Shown: positions 40,384-50,008, numbered from the stretch's first letter. The stretch: 50,381 bases of DNA from an uncultured Hungatella sp. (GCA_910588505.1 CAJUPQ010000018.1:1-50381), one strand, 5' to 3'. Notes: a model not told the origin generated them from the letters alone. Numbers and translations: made by a program.

Positions 40384-41310
40384 ATGAAGACAAGAATTAC
40401 AGAGCTTTTGGGGGTGGAGTACCCCATTATCCAGGGAGGTATGGCCTGGGTTGCGGAACATCATCTGGCGGCGGCGGTTTCTGAGGCCGGGGGCCTGGGG
40501 CTTATCGGCGGGGCCAATGCGCCGGGGGAAGTGGTCAGGGATGAGATTCGCAAGGCAAGGAAGCTTACGGACAAGCCCTTTGGGGTGAATGTGATGCTGA
40601 TGAGCCCTTATGCGGATGATGTGGCTAAGGTGATTGTGGAGGAAGGCATTCAGGTGGTTACCACCGGCGCCGGGAATCCTGAGAAGTATATGGACATATG
40701 GAAAGCAGCAGGCGTGAAGGTGATTCCCGTGGTGGCTTCCGTGGCATTGGCACGGCGCATGGAGCGGCACGGGGCGGACGCGGTTGTGGCAGAAGGGTGT
40801 GAGTCCGGAGGCCACATCGGGGAGCAGACTACCATGACCCTGGTTCCCCAGGTTGCGGACGCGGTTGAGATTCCCGTGATTGCGGCAGGAGGAATCGGCG
40901 ACGGCAGAGGGATTGCGGCGGCTTTTATGCTTGGGGCTGAGGCGGTTCAGATCGGCACCAGATTTGTGGTGTCTAAGGAGGCCGTGGTACATGAGAATTA
41001 TAAGCAGAGAATCATCAAGGCCAAGGATATTGATTCGGCAGTGACCGGGAGAAGCCATGGCCATCCCATCCGCTGTCTGAGAAATGAAATGACCAGAGAG
41101 TATGTAAAGATGGAGGCAGAGGGGAAATCTTTTGAGGAGTTGGAGTATATGACTCTGGGGGCGCTGCGCCGGGCGGTTCAGGAGGGCGATGTGGCCAAGG
41201 GAACGGTTATGGCGGGACAGATCGCGGGGCTGATTTCCAAAGAGCAGACTTGCAAAGAGATGGTTGAGGAAATGATGGAGCAGGCGAAGACGCTGATGAA
41301 GTGGGAGTGA
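40384..41310 (+). CDS. fabK: Enoyl-ACP reductase II (FMN)
   Basis: The roughly 308-aa FMN-dependent TIM-barrel reductase performs the last reduction of each elongation cycle. Motifs are YPIIQGGMAWVAEH near the N-terminus, SEAGGLGLIGG, EGCESGGHIGE and AAGGIGDGRGIAAA, and QIGTRFVVS for FMN phosphate. FabK replaces FabI, as in many clostridia and streptococci, and gives intrinsic resistance to triclosan-type inhibitors. ATG 40384 is chosen; a TTG three codons earlier overlaps the acpP stop. No FabI is seen in the window. Confidence 0.93.
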   Translation: MKTRITELLGVEYPIIQGGMAWVAEHHLAAAVSEAGGLGLIGGANAPGEVVRDEIRKARKLTDKPFGVNVMLMSPYADDVAKVIVEEGIQVVTTGAGNPEKYMDIWKAAGVKVIPVVASVALARRMERHGADAVVAEGCESGGHIGEQTTMTLVPQVADAVEIPVIAAGGIGDGRGIAAAFMLGAEAVQIGTRFVVSKEAVVHENYKQRIIKAKDIDSAVTGRSHGHPIRCLRNEMTREYVKMEAEGKSFEELEYMTLGALRRAVQEGDVAKGTVMAGQIAGLISKEQTCKEMVEEMMEQAKTLMKWE

Positions 41311-41465
41311 CAGACAGGCGGATTTGCCGGGGATTGGAAATAAGCGGCAGAAAGAAGCAGGGAAACCATTGGTTTTTGTATTGAGGCAGAGAAAGGCAGC
41401 AGGGGATTTTGCTGCCGAATCTGCGGATATATGTGGATACAATGTGATAGCAAAAGGAGCATTTC

Positions 41466-42377
41466 ATGAATAAAGTTGCATTTATTTTCCCGGGACAGGG
41501 AGCGCAGACGGTTGGCATGGGTAAGGATTTTTACGATAATACGGAGACTGCAAGGCGGATTTTTGACAGGGCGTCAGAGCTTTTGGGATTTTCTATGCCA
41601 GAGCTGTGCTTTGAAAAAAATGACCGGCTGGATATTACGGAGTACACCCAGGCGGCTATGGTGACTGCCGGCATTGCCATGATGAAGGTGCTGATGGAGA
41701 AGACGGATATCAGGCCTTATGTGGCTGCAGGGCTGAGCCTGGGAGAATATTGCGCGCTGGCGGCTGCGGGGGTTATGTCCGTGGATGATGCCATTACGAC
41801 CGTGAGGCAGAGGGGAATCCTGATGCAGGGGGAGGTTCCTGTGGGGATTGGCGCCATGGCGGCGGTGCTGGCTATGGACGCGGAAAAGATTGAGCAGGTG
41901 ATCGGGGATATGGAGGATGTCCAGATCGCCAATTATAATTGCCCGGGGCAGATTGTGATTTCCGGGAAAAAGGAAGCTGTGGAACTGGCTGGAATGAAAT
42001 TGAAGGAAGCCGGCGCTAAGAGGGTGGTTCCTCTTAATGTCAGCGGGCCGTTTCATTCGAAGATGCTTACAGGGGCAGGGGACAAGCTGGGGAAGGTGCT
42101 GGAACACGTTAAGGTGTCAAAGCCGGAAATTCCCTATGTGGCCAATGTGACGGCGGAGTATGTGACGGATGAGGCGTTGGTGAAGCCGCTGCTGATGCGG
42201 CAGGTGTATTCTTCGGTGAGATGGCAGCAGAGTGTGGAAACCATGCTGAAAGATGGGGTGGACACCTTTGTGGAGATTGGGCCGGGGAAAACCCTCAGCG
42301 GGTTTATGAGAAAGATTTCAAGGGACGTGAAGGTTCTTAATATAGAGAAGATGGATGATTTGGAGAAATTGAGATAG
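41466..42377 (+). CDS. fabD: Malonyl-CoA:ACP transacylase
   Basis: The 303-aa transferase moves malonyl from CoA to ACP. IFPGQGAQTVGMG is the N-terminal motif. The nucleophile is Ser91 in AAGLSLGEYCAL, where the usual GHS is GLS as in other Firmicutes. VSGPFHSKML has the catalytic His, and GPGKTLSGF ends the family pattern. AAAGGAG precedes the start. Confidence 0.95.
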   Translation: MNKVAFIFPGQGAQTVGMGKDFYDNTETARRIFDRASELLGFSMPELCFEKNDRLDITEYTQAAMVTAGIAMMKVLMEKTDIRPYVAAGLSLGEYCALAAAGVMSVDDAITTVRQRGILMQGEVPVGIGAMAAVLAMDAEKIEQVIGDMEDVQIANYNCPGQIVISGKKEAVELAGMKLKEAGAKRVVPLNVSGPFHSKMLTGAGDKLGKVLEHVKVSKPEIPYVANVTAEYVTDEALVKPLLMRQVYSSVRWQQSVETMLKDGVDTFVEIGPGKTLSGFMRKISRDVKVLNIEKMDDLEKLR

Positions 42378-42497
42378 CGAATCGGTTGTGGAGCTGGTGC
42401 AGCATGGATTAAATTTTGGTGAATAAATTGCCTGATATCGGTTTCATATGTGTCTAGGTTTGCAGGATTTGTTTAAATTGAGAGGAGAAAGGGACAG

Positions 42498-43238
42498 ATG
42501 CTGACAGGTAAGGTGGCGGTGGTTACCGGGGCAAGCCGGGGGATTGGCAGAGAGATTGCCAGGACTTTGGCGGCCGCAGGGGCTGAGGTGATTGTAAATT
42601 ATAATGGTTCGGCCCAGAGGGCGGAGGACGCGGTTAAGGAAATTGAGGAAAAGGGCGGGAAAGCGGAGGCCATCCAGTGTGATGTGTCGGATTTTGAGAG
42701 TGCCGGGAAATTGATGGACCGTGTAATTAAGTCTTATGGCCATATTGATATTTTGGTGAATAATGCGGGGATTACAAAGGACGGCCTTTTGATGCGCATG
42801 TCGGAGGAGGATTTTGACGCGGTTGTGAGGACGAACCTGAAGGGGGCGTTTAATTGTATGCGCCATGTGGCCCGGCAGATGGTAAAGCAGAAGAGCGGCA
42901 GGATTATTAATATTTCTTCGGTGTCAGGGGTTCTTGGCAATGCGGGGCAGGTGAATTACGCGGCTTCCAAGGCGGGGATTATCGGCATGACCAAGTCGGC
43001 GGCCAGGGAGCTGGCAAGCAGAGGGATTACGGTTAACGCTATTGCGCCGGGATTTATTAATACGGAGATGACGGAAGTACTGTCGGATGGAGTGAAGGAA
43101 GGAGCCAGGGCTCAGATTCCCATGAAGGAGTTTGGGGAGACAAAGGATGTGGCGGAGGCGGCTGCGTTTTTGGCTTCGGATAAGGCCAGGTATATTACGG
43201 GCCAGGTATTGTGTGTGGACGGCGGAATGGCCATGTAG
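42498..43238 (+). CDS. fabG: 3-oxoacyl-ACP reductase
   Basis: The 246-aa short-chain dehydrogenase uses NADPH. VTGASRGIGREI is the dinucleotide loop, CDVSD and NNAGITKDGLL are family blocks, and the catalytic residues are Ser140/141, Tyr154 and Lys158 in NYAASKAG. Its C-terminal end YITGQVLCVDGGMAM is standard. AGAGGAGAAAG precedes the ATG. Confidence 0.95.
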   Translation: MLTGKVAVVTGASRGIGREIARTLAAAGAEVIVNYNGSAQRAEDAVKEIEEKGGKAEAIQCDVSDFESAGKLMDRVIKSYGHIDILVNNAGITKDGLLMRMSEEDFDAVVRTNLKGAFNCMRHVARQMVKQKSGRIINISSVSGVLGNAGQVNYAASKAGIIGMTKSAARELASRGITVNAIAPGFINTEMTEVLSDGVKEGARAQIPMKEFGETKDVAEAAAFLASDKARYITGQVLCVDGGMAM

Positions 43239-43356
43239 CCGGTCTGTACCGGTCTGACGGGTATTTTTGACGGGCAGTATTGGCAGCGGATACTTAGGTG
43301 TTTCAAGGGATGTTTAGGCGGGGCATGGCCCGGCAGAAGACAGGAGGAGTGAAAGG

Positions 43357-44595
43357 ATGAGCAATCGTGTGGTTGTTACCGGAATGGGAGCGATTACCCC
43401 TATTGGAAACAGTGTGGATGAGTTTTGGAGCGGGCTGAAGGAAAAAAAGGTGGGAATCGGGCCGATCACGGTTTTTGACACAGAGAATTACAAGGTGAAG
43501 CTGGCGGCTGAGGTGAAGGGGTTTGAGGGCAAAAATTATATGGACCCGAAGACTGCCAAGAGGATGGAGCGGTTTTCCCAGTTTGCGGTTGCGGCGGCTA
43601 AGGAGGCTCTGGAACATTCGGGCCTTGAGATGGAGAAGGAGGACCCTTACCGCGTGGGCGTGTGCATCGGTTCGGGCATCGGAAGCCTGCAGTCCATTGA
43701 GAGGGAGTACAAGAAGCTTCTGGACAAGGGGCCAAGCCGGGTGAATCCTCTTCTGGTTCCTTTGATGATCGGCAATATGGCGGCGGGAAATGTGGCGATC
43801 CAGTTTGGCCTTAAAGGGAAATGCTTTAATGTGGTTACGGCCTGCGCCACGGGAACCCATTCCATTGGGGAGGCGTTCCGTTCGATTCAGTACGGGGAAG
43901 CGGATGTTATGGTGGCAGGCGGCACGGAGGCTTCGATTACGCCTTTGAGTATTGCCGGGTTTGGAGCTTTGACGGCCCTGTCTACTTCAAAGGACCCTTT
44001 AAGGGCTTCCATTCCCTTTGACTGTGAGAGAAACGGGTTTGTTATGGGTGAGGGAGCCGGAGTGGTGGTTCTGGAGTCTCTGGACCATGCCATGGCAAGG
44101 GGAGCGAAGATTTACGGGGAGCTGGTTGGCTACGGGGCTACCTGCGACGCCTACCACATTACGTCACCGGCGGAGGACGGAAGCGGGGCAGCCAAGGCCA
44201 TGGAGATGGCCATGAAGGATGGGGGCGTCCTGGCAGAGGATATGGATTATATTAATGCCCACGGAACCGGGACCCACCACAATGACCTGTTTGAGACAAA
44301 GGCCATTAAGCTGGCCCTGGGAGACCATGCGTATAAGGTTCACATTAATTCTACGAAATCTATGGTTGGACATCTTCTGGGGGCCGCGGGAGGCGTGGAG
44401 TTTATCGCCTGCGTGAAGGCCATAGAGGAAGGGTTTGTCCATGCCACGGCCGGTCTTGAGAAAGAGGATGAGGGGTGCGACCTGGATTACACCAAGGGGG
44501 AGGGCGTCAAGGCGGATATCCGGTATGCCATGAGCAATTCCCTGGGATTCGGCGGCCACAATGCCAGCCTGCTTATTAAGAAGTTTGAGGAATAG
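43357..44595 (+). CDS. fabF: Beta-ketoacyl-ACP synthase II
   Basis: The 412-aa condensing enzyme elongates acyl-ACP with malonyl-ACP. VVTGMGAITPIG opens the protein, Cys163 is in VTACATGTHSIG, and the two His residues are in NAHGTGTHHND and VGHLLGAAGG. The C-terminal NSLGFGGHNASL is typical. It is the only elongation KAS in the window (no FabB). AGGAGTGAAAGG lies upstream. Confidence 0.95.
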   Translation: MSNRVVVTGMGAITPIGNSVDEFWSGLKEKKVGIGPITVFDTENYKVKLAAEVKGFEGKNYMDPKTAKRMERFSQFAVAAAKEALEHSGLEMEKEDPYRVGVCIGSGIGSLQSIEREYKKLLDKGPSRVNPLLVPLMIGNMAAGNVAIQFGLKGKCFNVVTACATGTHSIGEAFRSIQYGEADVMVAGGTEASITPLSIAGFGALTALSTSKDPLRASIPFDCERNGFVMGEGAGVVVLESLDHAMARGAKIYGELVGYGATCDAYHITSPAEDGSGAAKAMEMAMKDGGVLAEDMDYINAHGTGTHHNDLFETKAIKLALGDHAYKVHINSTKSMVGHLLGAAGGVEFIACVKAIEEGFVHATAGLEKEDEGCDLDYTKGEGVKADIRYAMSNSLGFGGHNASLLIKKFEE

Positions 44596-44607
44596 GGGGA
44601 AACGGGT

Positions 44608-45267
44608 ATGGAGATACAGAGTGTTCTTGCGTTGGTTCAGGCTTTTACGGACCACGGGCTTACGGAGCTGGATGTGGAGGATAACGGGACTAAGATTCGT
44701 CTGCGAAAGGATAATCCTGGAGTGGAAACCGCGGCATCCTATGGGGAGAGCAAAAGGACGGTTCAGGCTGGGGCAGCCGGATTTGGCGCGGCGGAAAGCG
44801 TTGGCGTGATACCGGCAAGCATGGGCGCGATACCGGGCGCGCCTGGAAATGTCAGTGTGATTCCGGGAGCAGCCGGAACTGCCGCCGTGGTTTCCGGGGC
44901 GGGAGCTTTGGCAGCAGGAGGCGCGGCAGCCGCCGCCATACCGGCGGCAGGCGTCTTGGGAACCGGAGCTGTTGTCCAGACCGTGGCAGCAGTCCCGGGG
45001 CAGGCGGCTGCTGGTCCGACGGCCATGGAGTCTGATAAGGTGGTGGTTTCGCCGCTGGTGGGCGTATTTTACAGCGCCTCCTCCCCGGACGCGGAGAATT
45101 TCGTGAAGGTGGGAGATGTTGTGAAAAAGGGCCAGGTTCTGGGAATCATTGAGGCCATGAAGCTGATGAATGAGATTGAGAGTGAGTATGACGGGGTGGT
45201 TGAGGCTATTTTGGTCAATAACGAAGATGTGGTGGAGTACAACCAGCCGTTGTTCAGGATTCGGTAA
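44608..45267 (+). CDS. accB: Biotin carboxyl carrier protein of acetyl-CoA carboxylase
   Basis: The 219-aa carrier subunit carries biotin on Lys185 in IIEAMKLMNE. The first 35 residues (VLALVQAFTDHGLTELDVED) are the usual N-terminal helix. The linker between the domains is unusually long, about 90 residues, and very rich in Ala, Gly, Val and Pro. Typical clostridial AccB is about 150-165 aa. The domain order is otherwise normal. It is coupled to fabZ after 15 bp. Confidence 0.93.
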   Translation: MEIQSVLALVQAFTDHGLTELDVEDNGTKIRLRKDNPGVETAASYGESKRTVQAGAAGFGAAESVGVIPASMGAIPGAPGNVSVIPGAAGTAAVVSGAGALAAGGAAAAAIPAAGVLGTGAVVQTVAAVPGQAAAGPTAMESDKVVVSPLVGVFYSASSPDAENFVKVGDVVKKGQVLGIIEAMKLMNEIESEYDGVVEAILVNNEDVVEYNQPLFRIR

Positions 45268-45282
45268 AAGGAGAAAAATCAT

Positions 45283-45705
45283 ATGCTTGGAATTAAGGAG
45301 ATTGAGGAGATCATCCCTCATCGTCACCCGTTTCTGCTGATCGACTGTATTGAGGAGCTGGAGCCGGGAGTCAGGGCTGTGGGATATAAATGCGTGACGT
45401 TTGATGAGCCCCAGTTCAGGGGCCATTTTCCCCAGGAACCAGTGATGCCTGGGGTGCTGATGGTGGAGGCCCTGGCTCAGGTGGGGGCTGTGGCGATTTT
45501 GAGCGTGGAGGAGAACAAAGGAAAGACCGCGTATTTCGGAGCCATCAATCATGCCAGGTTCAAGAGAAAGGTGGTTCCGGGGGACAAGCTTCGGCTGGAG
45601 TGTGAGATCATCAAGCAGAAAGGGCCTATGGGCATCGGAAAGGCCACGGCTACCGTGGACGGCAAGGTTGCGGTGTCGGCGGAATTGACTTTTATGATTG
45701 GATAG
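45283..45705 (+). CDS. fabZ: 3-hydroxyacyl-ACP dehydratase
   Basis: The 140-aa hot-dog fold enzyme has IIPHRHPFLLIDCIEEL for the opening. The catalytic His48 is in FRGHFPQEPVMPGVLMVEAL, with Glu62 at VEALAQ. It dehydrates hydroxyacyl-ACP before FabK. GGAG precedes the start, and the next gene begins 11 bp after the stop. Confidence 0.96.
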   Translation: MLGIKEIEEIIPHRHPFLLIDCIEELEPGVRAVGYKCVTFDEPQFRGHFPQEPVMPGVLMVEALAQVGAVAILSVEENKGKTAYFGAINHARFKRKVVPGDKLRLECEIIKQKGPMGIGKATATVDGKVAVSAELTFMIG

Positions 45706-45716
45706 GGGAATGCCTT

Positions 45717-47069
45717 ATGTTTACGAAAATATTGGTTGCCAACCGGGGAGAGATTGCGGTTCGGATTATCCGGGCGTGCAGGGAAATGGGTATCAAGACA
45801 GTGGCCGTGTATTCGGAAGCTGACAGGGATTCTCTCCACACTCTTCTGGCGGATGAGGCTATCTGCATCGGGCCGGCTCCTTCAGACAAGAGTTATCTGA
45901 ACATGGAGCGGATTATTTCGGCTACTGTGGCAATGAAAGCGGAGGCCGTTCATCCGGGTTTCGGTTTTTTGTCGGAGAATGCCAGGTTTGCGGAGCTTTG
46001 TGAGAAGTGCAGCATTACGTTTATCGGACCGTCGGCGGATTTGATTAATAAGATGGGCAATAAATCGGAGGCCAGAAAGACCATGATGGAGGCCGGCGTA
46101 CCGGTGGTCCCGGGAAGTAAGGAGCCGGTGTACAAGGTGGAGGAAGCCAAAGCCATGGCGGAGGAAATCGGTTATCCGGTGATGATTAAGGCTTCGTCCG
46201 GCGGCGGCGGAAAGGGCATGAGGATTTCCTACGGGCCCGATGATTTTGAGGCGAATTTTCTCAATGCCCAGATGGAGTCTGTCAAGGGTTTTTCCGATGA
46301 TACCATGTATCTGGAGCGGTATATTGAGAAGCCAAGACATATTGAGTTTCAGATTATGGCGGATAAACAGGGCCATGTGGTGCATCTTGGGGAGAGGGAT
46401 TGTTCCATTCAGAGACGGCACCAGAAGGTTTTGGAGGAGTCTCCGTCCATTGCCATTTCTCAGGAGCTTCGAAAGAAGATGGGGGAGATGGCTGTTCGGG
46501 CCGCTAGGGCAGTTGGATATGAGAATGCAGGGACCATTGAGTTCCTTTTAGATAAGAATAAGAATTTTTACTTTATGGAAATGAATACCAGGATTCAGGT
46601 GGAGCATCCTGTGACGGAGATGGTGACGGGTATGGACCTGATTAAGGAGCAGATTCGGATTGCCGCCGGGGAACCCCTGTCTGTGACCCAGGATGAGGTT
46701 CGGATTCAGGGGCATGCCATTGAGTGCAGGATTAACGCGGAGAATCCGGCAAAGCATTTTATGCCTTGTCCGGGCCTGATTACCAATGTTCACACGCCGG
46801 GAGGCAACGGCGTTCGGGTGGACAGCCATATTTACTGTGATTACAGGGTTCCGCCCAATTATGATTCCATGCTGCTGAAGCTGATTGTTCACGGAAAGGA
46901 CAGGGAATCAGCCATTGCCAAAATGCGGAGCGCCCTGGGGGAATTGGTGATTGAGGGGATTGAGACGAATCTGGATTTTCAGTATGAGATTTTGAATCAT
47001 GATGCGTTCGGCCAGGGGGATACGGATACCCATTTTATTCCCACTTATTTTCCACAGTACGGGAAGTAG
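45717..47069 (+). CDS. accC: Biotin carboxylase subunit of acetyl-CoA carboxylase
   Basis: The 450-aa ATP-grasp enzyme carboxylates the biotin of AccB. Motifs are ILVANRGEIAVRIIRACREM, HPGFGFLSENARFAELC, KASSGGGGKGMRI (the ATP-binding glycine loop), FMEMNTRIQVEHPVTEMV (metal-binding Glu and Asn) and ESAIAKMRSAL. Length is standard. It works with accB and the fused carboxyltransferase downstream. Confidence 0.96.
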   Translation: MFTKILVANRGEIAVRIIRACREMGIKTVAVYSEADRDSLHTLLADEAICIGPAPSDKSYLNMERIISATVAMKAEAVHPGFGFLSENARFAELCEKCSITFIGPSADLINKMGNKSEARKTMMEAGVPVVPGSKEPVYKVEEAKAMAEEIGYPVMIKASSGGGGKGMRISYGPDDFEANFLNAQMESVKGFSDDTMYLERYIEKPRHIEFQIMADKQGHVVHLGERDCSIQRRHQKVLEESPSIAISQELRKKMGEMAVRAARAVGYENAGTIEFLLDKNKNFYFMEMNTRIQVEHPVTEMVTGMDLIKEQIRIAAGEPLSVTQDEVRIQGHAIECRINAENPAKHFMPCPGLITNVHTPGGNGVRVDSHIYCDYRVPPNYDSMLLKLIVHGKDRESAIAKMRSALGELVIEGIETNLDFQYEILNHDAFGQGDTDTHFIPTYFPQYGK

Positions 47070-47123
47070 ATGTTCTTCTGACTGGTAAAGCAGGGCAGCA
47101 AATTTGAAAGGAGAAACCGGAAT

Positions 47124-48869
47124 ATGCTGAAGGATATGTTTAAGAAAACATATACATTGATTGATACAAAGTACAAAGGTCAGACCAGGGAACCCAACAT
47201 TCCGGAGGGTTTATGGAGAAAGTGCAGAAAGTGCGGTCAGCCGGTTTATCGGGATGATGTGGTGGACAGTTTGTACACGTGTCCGAAATGTAAGGCGTAT
47301 TTCCGTGTTCACGCTTTCAGAAGGATTGAGATTACAGCGGATAAAGGGAGTTTTGAGGAGTGGGACAGTACTATGGAGTTCGGCAATCCTCTGGATTTTC
47401 CGGGATATGAGGATAAGGTGCGGGAGGCCAGGGAGAAGACCAGGCTGAATGAGGCCGTTGTCACGGGGACTTGTCTGATTAACGGGGAGAAGACGGCTCT
47501 TGGTGTCTGTGACTCCAGGTTTTTGATGAGCAGCATGGGCCATGTGGTTGGTGAGAAGATTACGCGGATGGTAGAGCGGGCTACGGCCCAGAGGCTTCCG
47601 GTGATTATTTTTGCCTGCTCCGGCGGCGCAAGGATGCAGGAGGGGTGTGTGTCCCTGATGCAGATGGCCAAGACCAGCGGCGCTTTGAAACGGCATCATG
47701 AGGCAGGGCTTTTGTTTGTCAGTGTTTTGACGGACCCTACGACCGGAGGCGTGACGGCCAGTTTCGCCATGCTTGGGGATGTGATTCTGGCGGAGCCGGG
47801 GGCTCTCATCGGTTTTGCGGGGCCAAGGGTGATTCAGCAGACCATCGGGCAGAAGCTTCCGGAAGGGTTTCAGAGGTCGGAGTTTTTGCTGGAACACGGG
47901 TTTGTGGATAGGATTGTACCCAGAGAAGAAATGAAAGATACTCTGGGAAAATTGTTATATATGCATAGGGTAAGCGGCGCGGGCTGCGGGGCCGGGAGGA
48001 AAGCTTGCGGGAAAGATGACAATGGCGGGGCCTTTGAGGAAGCGGCGGACGGTCTTAGAGACAGGGCCGGGAAAGCTTTTGTCAGCGAAAAAACGGCCTG
48101 GGAGCATGTGCAGCTGTTGCGGCGGGCAGACAGACCCACGGCATTGGATTATATAGAGATGATTTTTGATGATTTTATGGAATTCCATGGGGACCGGTAT
48201 TTTGGAGATGACGGAGCTGTGGTGGGAGGGCTTGCCATGTTCCATGGACAGGCTGTGACGGTGATCGGCCAGCAGAAGGGCAAGTCTACCAAGGAGAATA
48301 TCAGCCGGAATTTTGGAATGCCCTCTCCTGAGGGGTACAGAAAGGCACTTCGCCTTATGAAGCAGGCGGAGGTATTTGGCCGTCCGGTTATCTGTTTTGT
48401 GGATACGCCTGGAGCGTTCTGCGGAATTGAGGCGGAGGAGCGGGGGCAGGGAGAAGCCATTGCCAGAAATCTTTTTGAGCTTTCGGATTTAAAGGTACCT
48501 GTTTTGTCGGTTGTGATTGGTGAGGGAGGAAGCGGCGGTGCCCTGGCCATGGCTGTTGCCAATGAGGTATGGATGATGGAGAATGCTGTTTACTCCGTGC
48601 TGTCACCGGAGGGATTTGCTTCGATTTTGTGGAAGGACAGCAAGAGGGCAGAGGAGGCGGCCGGGGTGATGAAGATTACGGCAGGGGATCTTTTAAAGCT
48701 TGGGATTGTGGACGGGGTGATTTCGGAGAGGGAACCTGCCTGCGGGGATAATCTGAAAGAGATTGCCTGGGATATGGAGGAAATGATCTGCGGATTTTTA
48801 GATGAGTATGGATGCATGAGCAGCGGGGAGCTGCAGAAGCAGAGGTATGATAGATTTTGCAGGTTTTAG
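47124..48869 (+). CDS. accDA: Fused acetyl-CoA carboxyltransferase beta-alpha (AccD-AccA)
   Basis: The 581-aa protein combines both carboxyltransferase subunits in one chain. Residues 1-275 are AccD: the zinc ribbon Cys34-x2-Cys37 and Cys53-x2-Cys56, then FACSGGARMQEG and LTDPTTGGVTASFAMLGD. A linker of about 40 residues, rich in Gly, Ala and Lys, follows. The second half is AccA: RPTALDYIEMIFDDFMEFHG, VIGQQKGKSTKEN, DTPGAFCGIEAEERGQGEAI and GEGGSGGALAM. In most bacteria accD and accA are separate genes. No stop or frameshift breaks the frame, so the fusion appears real. Confidence 0.93.
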   Translation: MLKDMFKKTYTLIDTKYKGQTREPNIPEGLWRKCRKCGQPVYRDDVVDSLYTCPKCKAYFRVHAFRRIEITADKGSFEEWDSTMEFGNPLDFPGYEDKVREAREKTRLNEAVVTGTCLINGEKTALGVCDSRFLMSSMGHVVGEKITRMVERATAQRLPVIIFACSGGARMQEGCVSLMQMAKTSGALKRHHEAGLLFVSVLTDPTTGGVTASFAMLGDVILAEPGALIGFAGPRVIQQTIGQKLPEGFQRSEFLLEHGFVDRIVPREEMKDTLGKLLYMHRVSGAGCGAGRKACGKDDNGGAFEEAADGLRDRAGKAFVSEKTAWEHVQLLRRADRPTALDYIEMIFDDFMEFHGDRYFGDDGAVVGGLAMFHGQAVTVIGQQKGKSTKENISRNFGMPSPEGYRKALRLMKQAEVFGRPVICFVDTPGAFCGIEAEERGQGEAIARNLFELSDLKVPVLSVVIGEGGSGGALAMAVANEVWMMENAVYSVLSPEGFASILWKDSKRAEEAAGVMKITAGDLLKLGIVDGVISEREPACGDNLKEIAWDMEEMICGFLDEYGCMSSGELQKQRYDRFCRF

Positions 48870-48889
48870 ATTTTAATCGGGAGAATACT

Positions 48890-50008
48890 ATGGGAAAGAT
48901 AAATCCGTTGGTAATAGGTGATTTTACGGTTGAAAAGCCTGTGATTCAGGGCGGAATGGGGGTGGGAATCAGCCTCCACCGTCTGGCCGGGGCTGTGGCA
49001 AAGGCCGGGGGCGTGGGAGTTATTTCCGCGGCGCAGATCGGTTTTCGGGAGCCGGATTTCGGGGTGAATCCTTTGGAGGCTAATTTGCGGGCTATTGGCA
49101 GGGAGCTTGAGAAAGCCAGGGAGATAGCGCCTCATGGGGTAATCGGATTTAATATTATGGTGGCTTCCAGGCACTACAGGGAGTACGTGAAAGCGGCGGT
49201 TAAGGCCGGGGCGGATTTGATTATTTCCGGGGCCGGGCTTCCGGTTTCTCTGCCGGAATATGTGCAGGAGGCACAAGGGGAGTGTGGGACAGGAAAGAGG
49301 ACGATGATTGCCCCTATTGTGTCTACGGCGAAGGCGGCTGGCGTAATATGCAGGATGTGGGACCGACGATATGGAAAGGCGCCGGATTTGGTGGTGATTG
49401 AGGGGCCTTTGGCCGGCGGGCATCTGGGGTTTTCCAGGGAGCAGTTAAAAGAGTATGGGGCGGATACAGAGGATGTGGAGACTACGTTTAAGAGGGATTT
49501 GTATGACCTGGAGATCGGGAAGATTCTGGACGTGGTGAAAGATTATGAGAGGAAATATGGACGGCATATTCCGGTGGTGACGGCCGGGGGGATTTACAGC
49601 CATGAGGATGTGGTTCATCATATGAATCTTGGGGCGGACGGCGTGCAGGTGGCTACCAGGTTTGTGACTACTGAGGAATGTGATGCCCCGGAGAGTTATA
49701 AGCAGGCTTATATTAAGGCCGGGAAAAAGGATATTGTGATAACGAAAAGTCCTGTGGGTATGCCTGGGAGGGCGATTGTGAATCCGTTTCTGGAGAGGGC
49801 GGCAAAAGGGCGGATTGCGCCGGAGCGGTGCTATGGGTGTCTGGAGAAATGTGAGCCTTCGGTTACGCCTTATTGTATTACCAGCGCGTTGGTTCACGGG
49901 GCAGAGGGGGAGGTGGATGACGCTCTTTTGTTTTGCGGAAGTAATGCATGGAGGGCAAAGAGGATTGAGACGGTGGAGCAGGTGATGGCAGACTTGATGG
50001 GGGAGTAG
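48890..50008 (+). CDS. FabK/nitronate monooxygenase-like flavoprotein
   Basis: The roughly 372-aa FMN-binding TIM barrel of the NPD/2-nitropropane dioxygenase family has PVIQGGMGVGISLHRLAGAV, GVGVISAAQIGFRE, VVIEGPLAGGHLGF, VVTAGGIYSHEDV and GVQVATRFVTTEE. It is longer than FabK (about 308 aa), with a Cys-rich C-terminal part (CYGCLEKCEPSVTPYC). It is the last gene of the fatty-acid operon. The ATG at 48890, after GGGAG, is used; it starts 21 bp after accDA. It could be a second enoyl reductase or an unrelated nitronate monooxygenase. The family alone does not decide. Confidence 0.87.
   Translation: MGKINPLVIGDFTVEKPVIQGGMGVGISLHRLAGAVAKAGGVGVISAAQIGFREPDFGVNPLEANLRAIGRELEKAREIAPHGVIGFNIMVASRHYREYVKAAVKAGADLIISGAGLPVSLPEYVQEAQGECGTGKRTMIAPIVSTAKAAGVICRMWDRRYGKAPDLVVIEGPLAGGHLGFSREQLKEYGADTEDVETTFKRDLYDLEIGKILDVVKDYERKYGRHIPVVTAGGIYSHEDVVHHMNLGADGVQVATRFVTTEECDAPESYKQAYIKAGKKDIVITKSPVGMPGRAIVNPFLERAAKGRIAPERCYGCLEKCEPSVTPYCITSALVHGAEGEVDDALLFCGSNAWRAKRIETVEQVMADLMGE

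Noticed and set aside
44164..45552. 462-codon minus-strand open frame opposite fabF, accB and fabZ
   Set aside because: The three plus-strand genes are fully supported by catalytic motifs and ribosome sites; the reverse frame shows low-complexity His/Arg-rich sequence.
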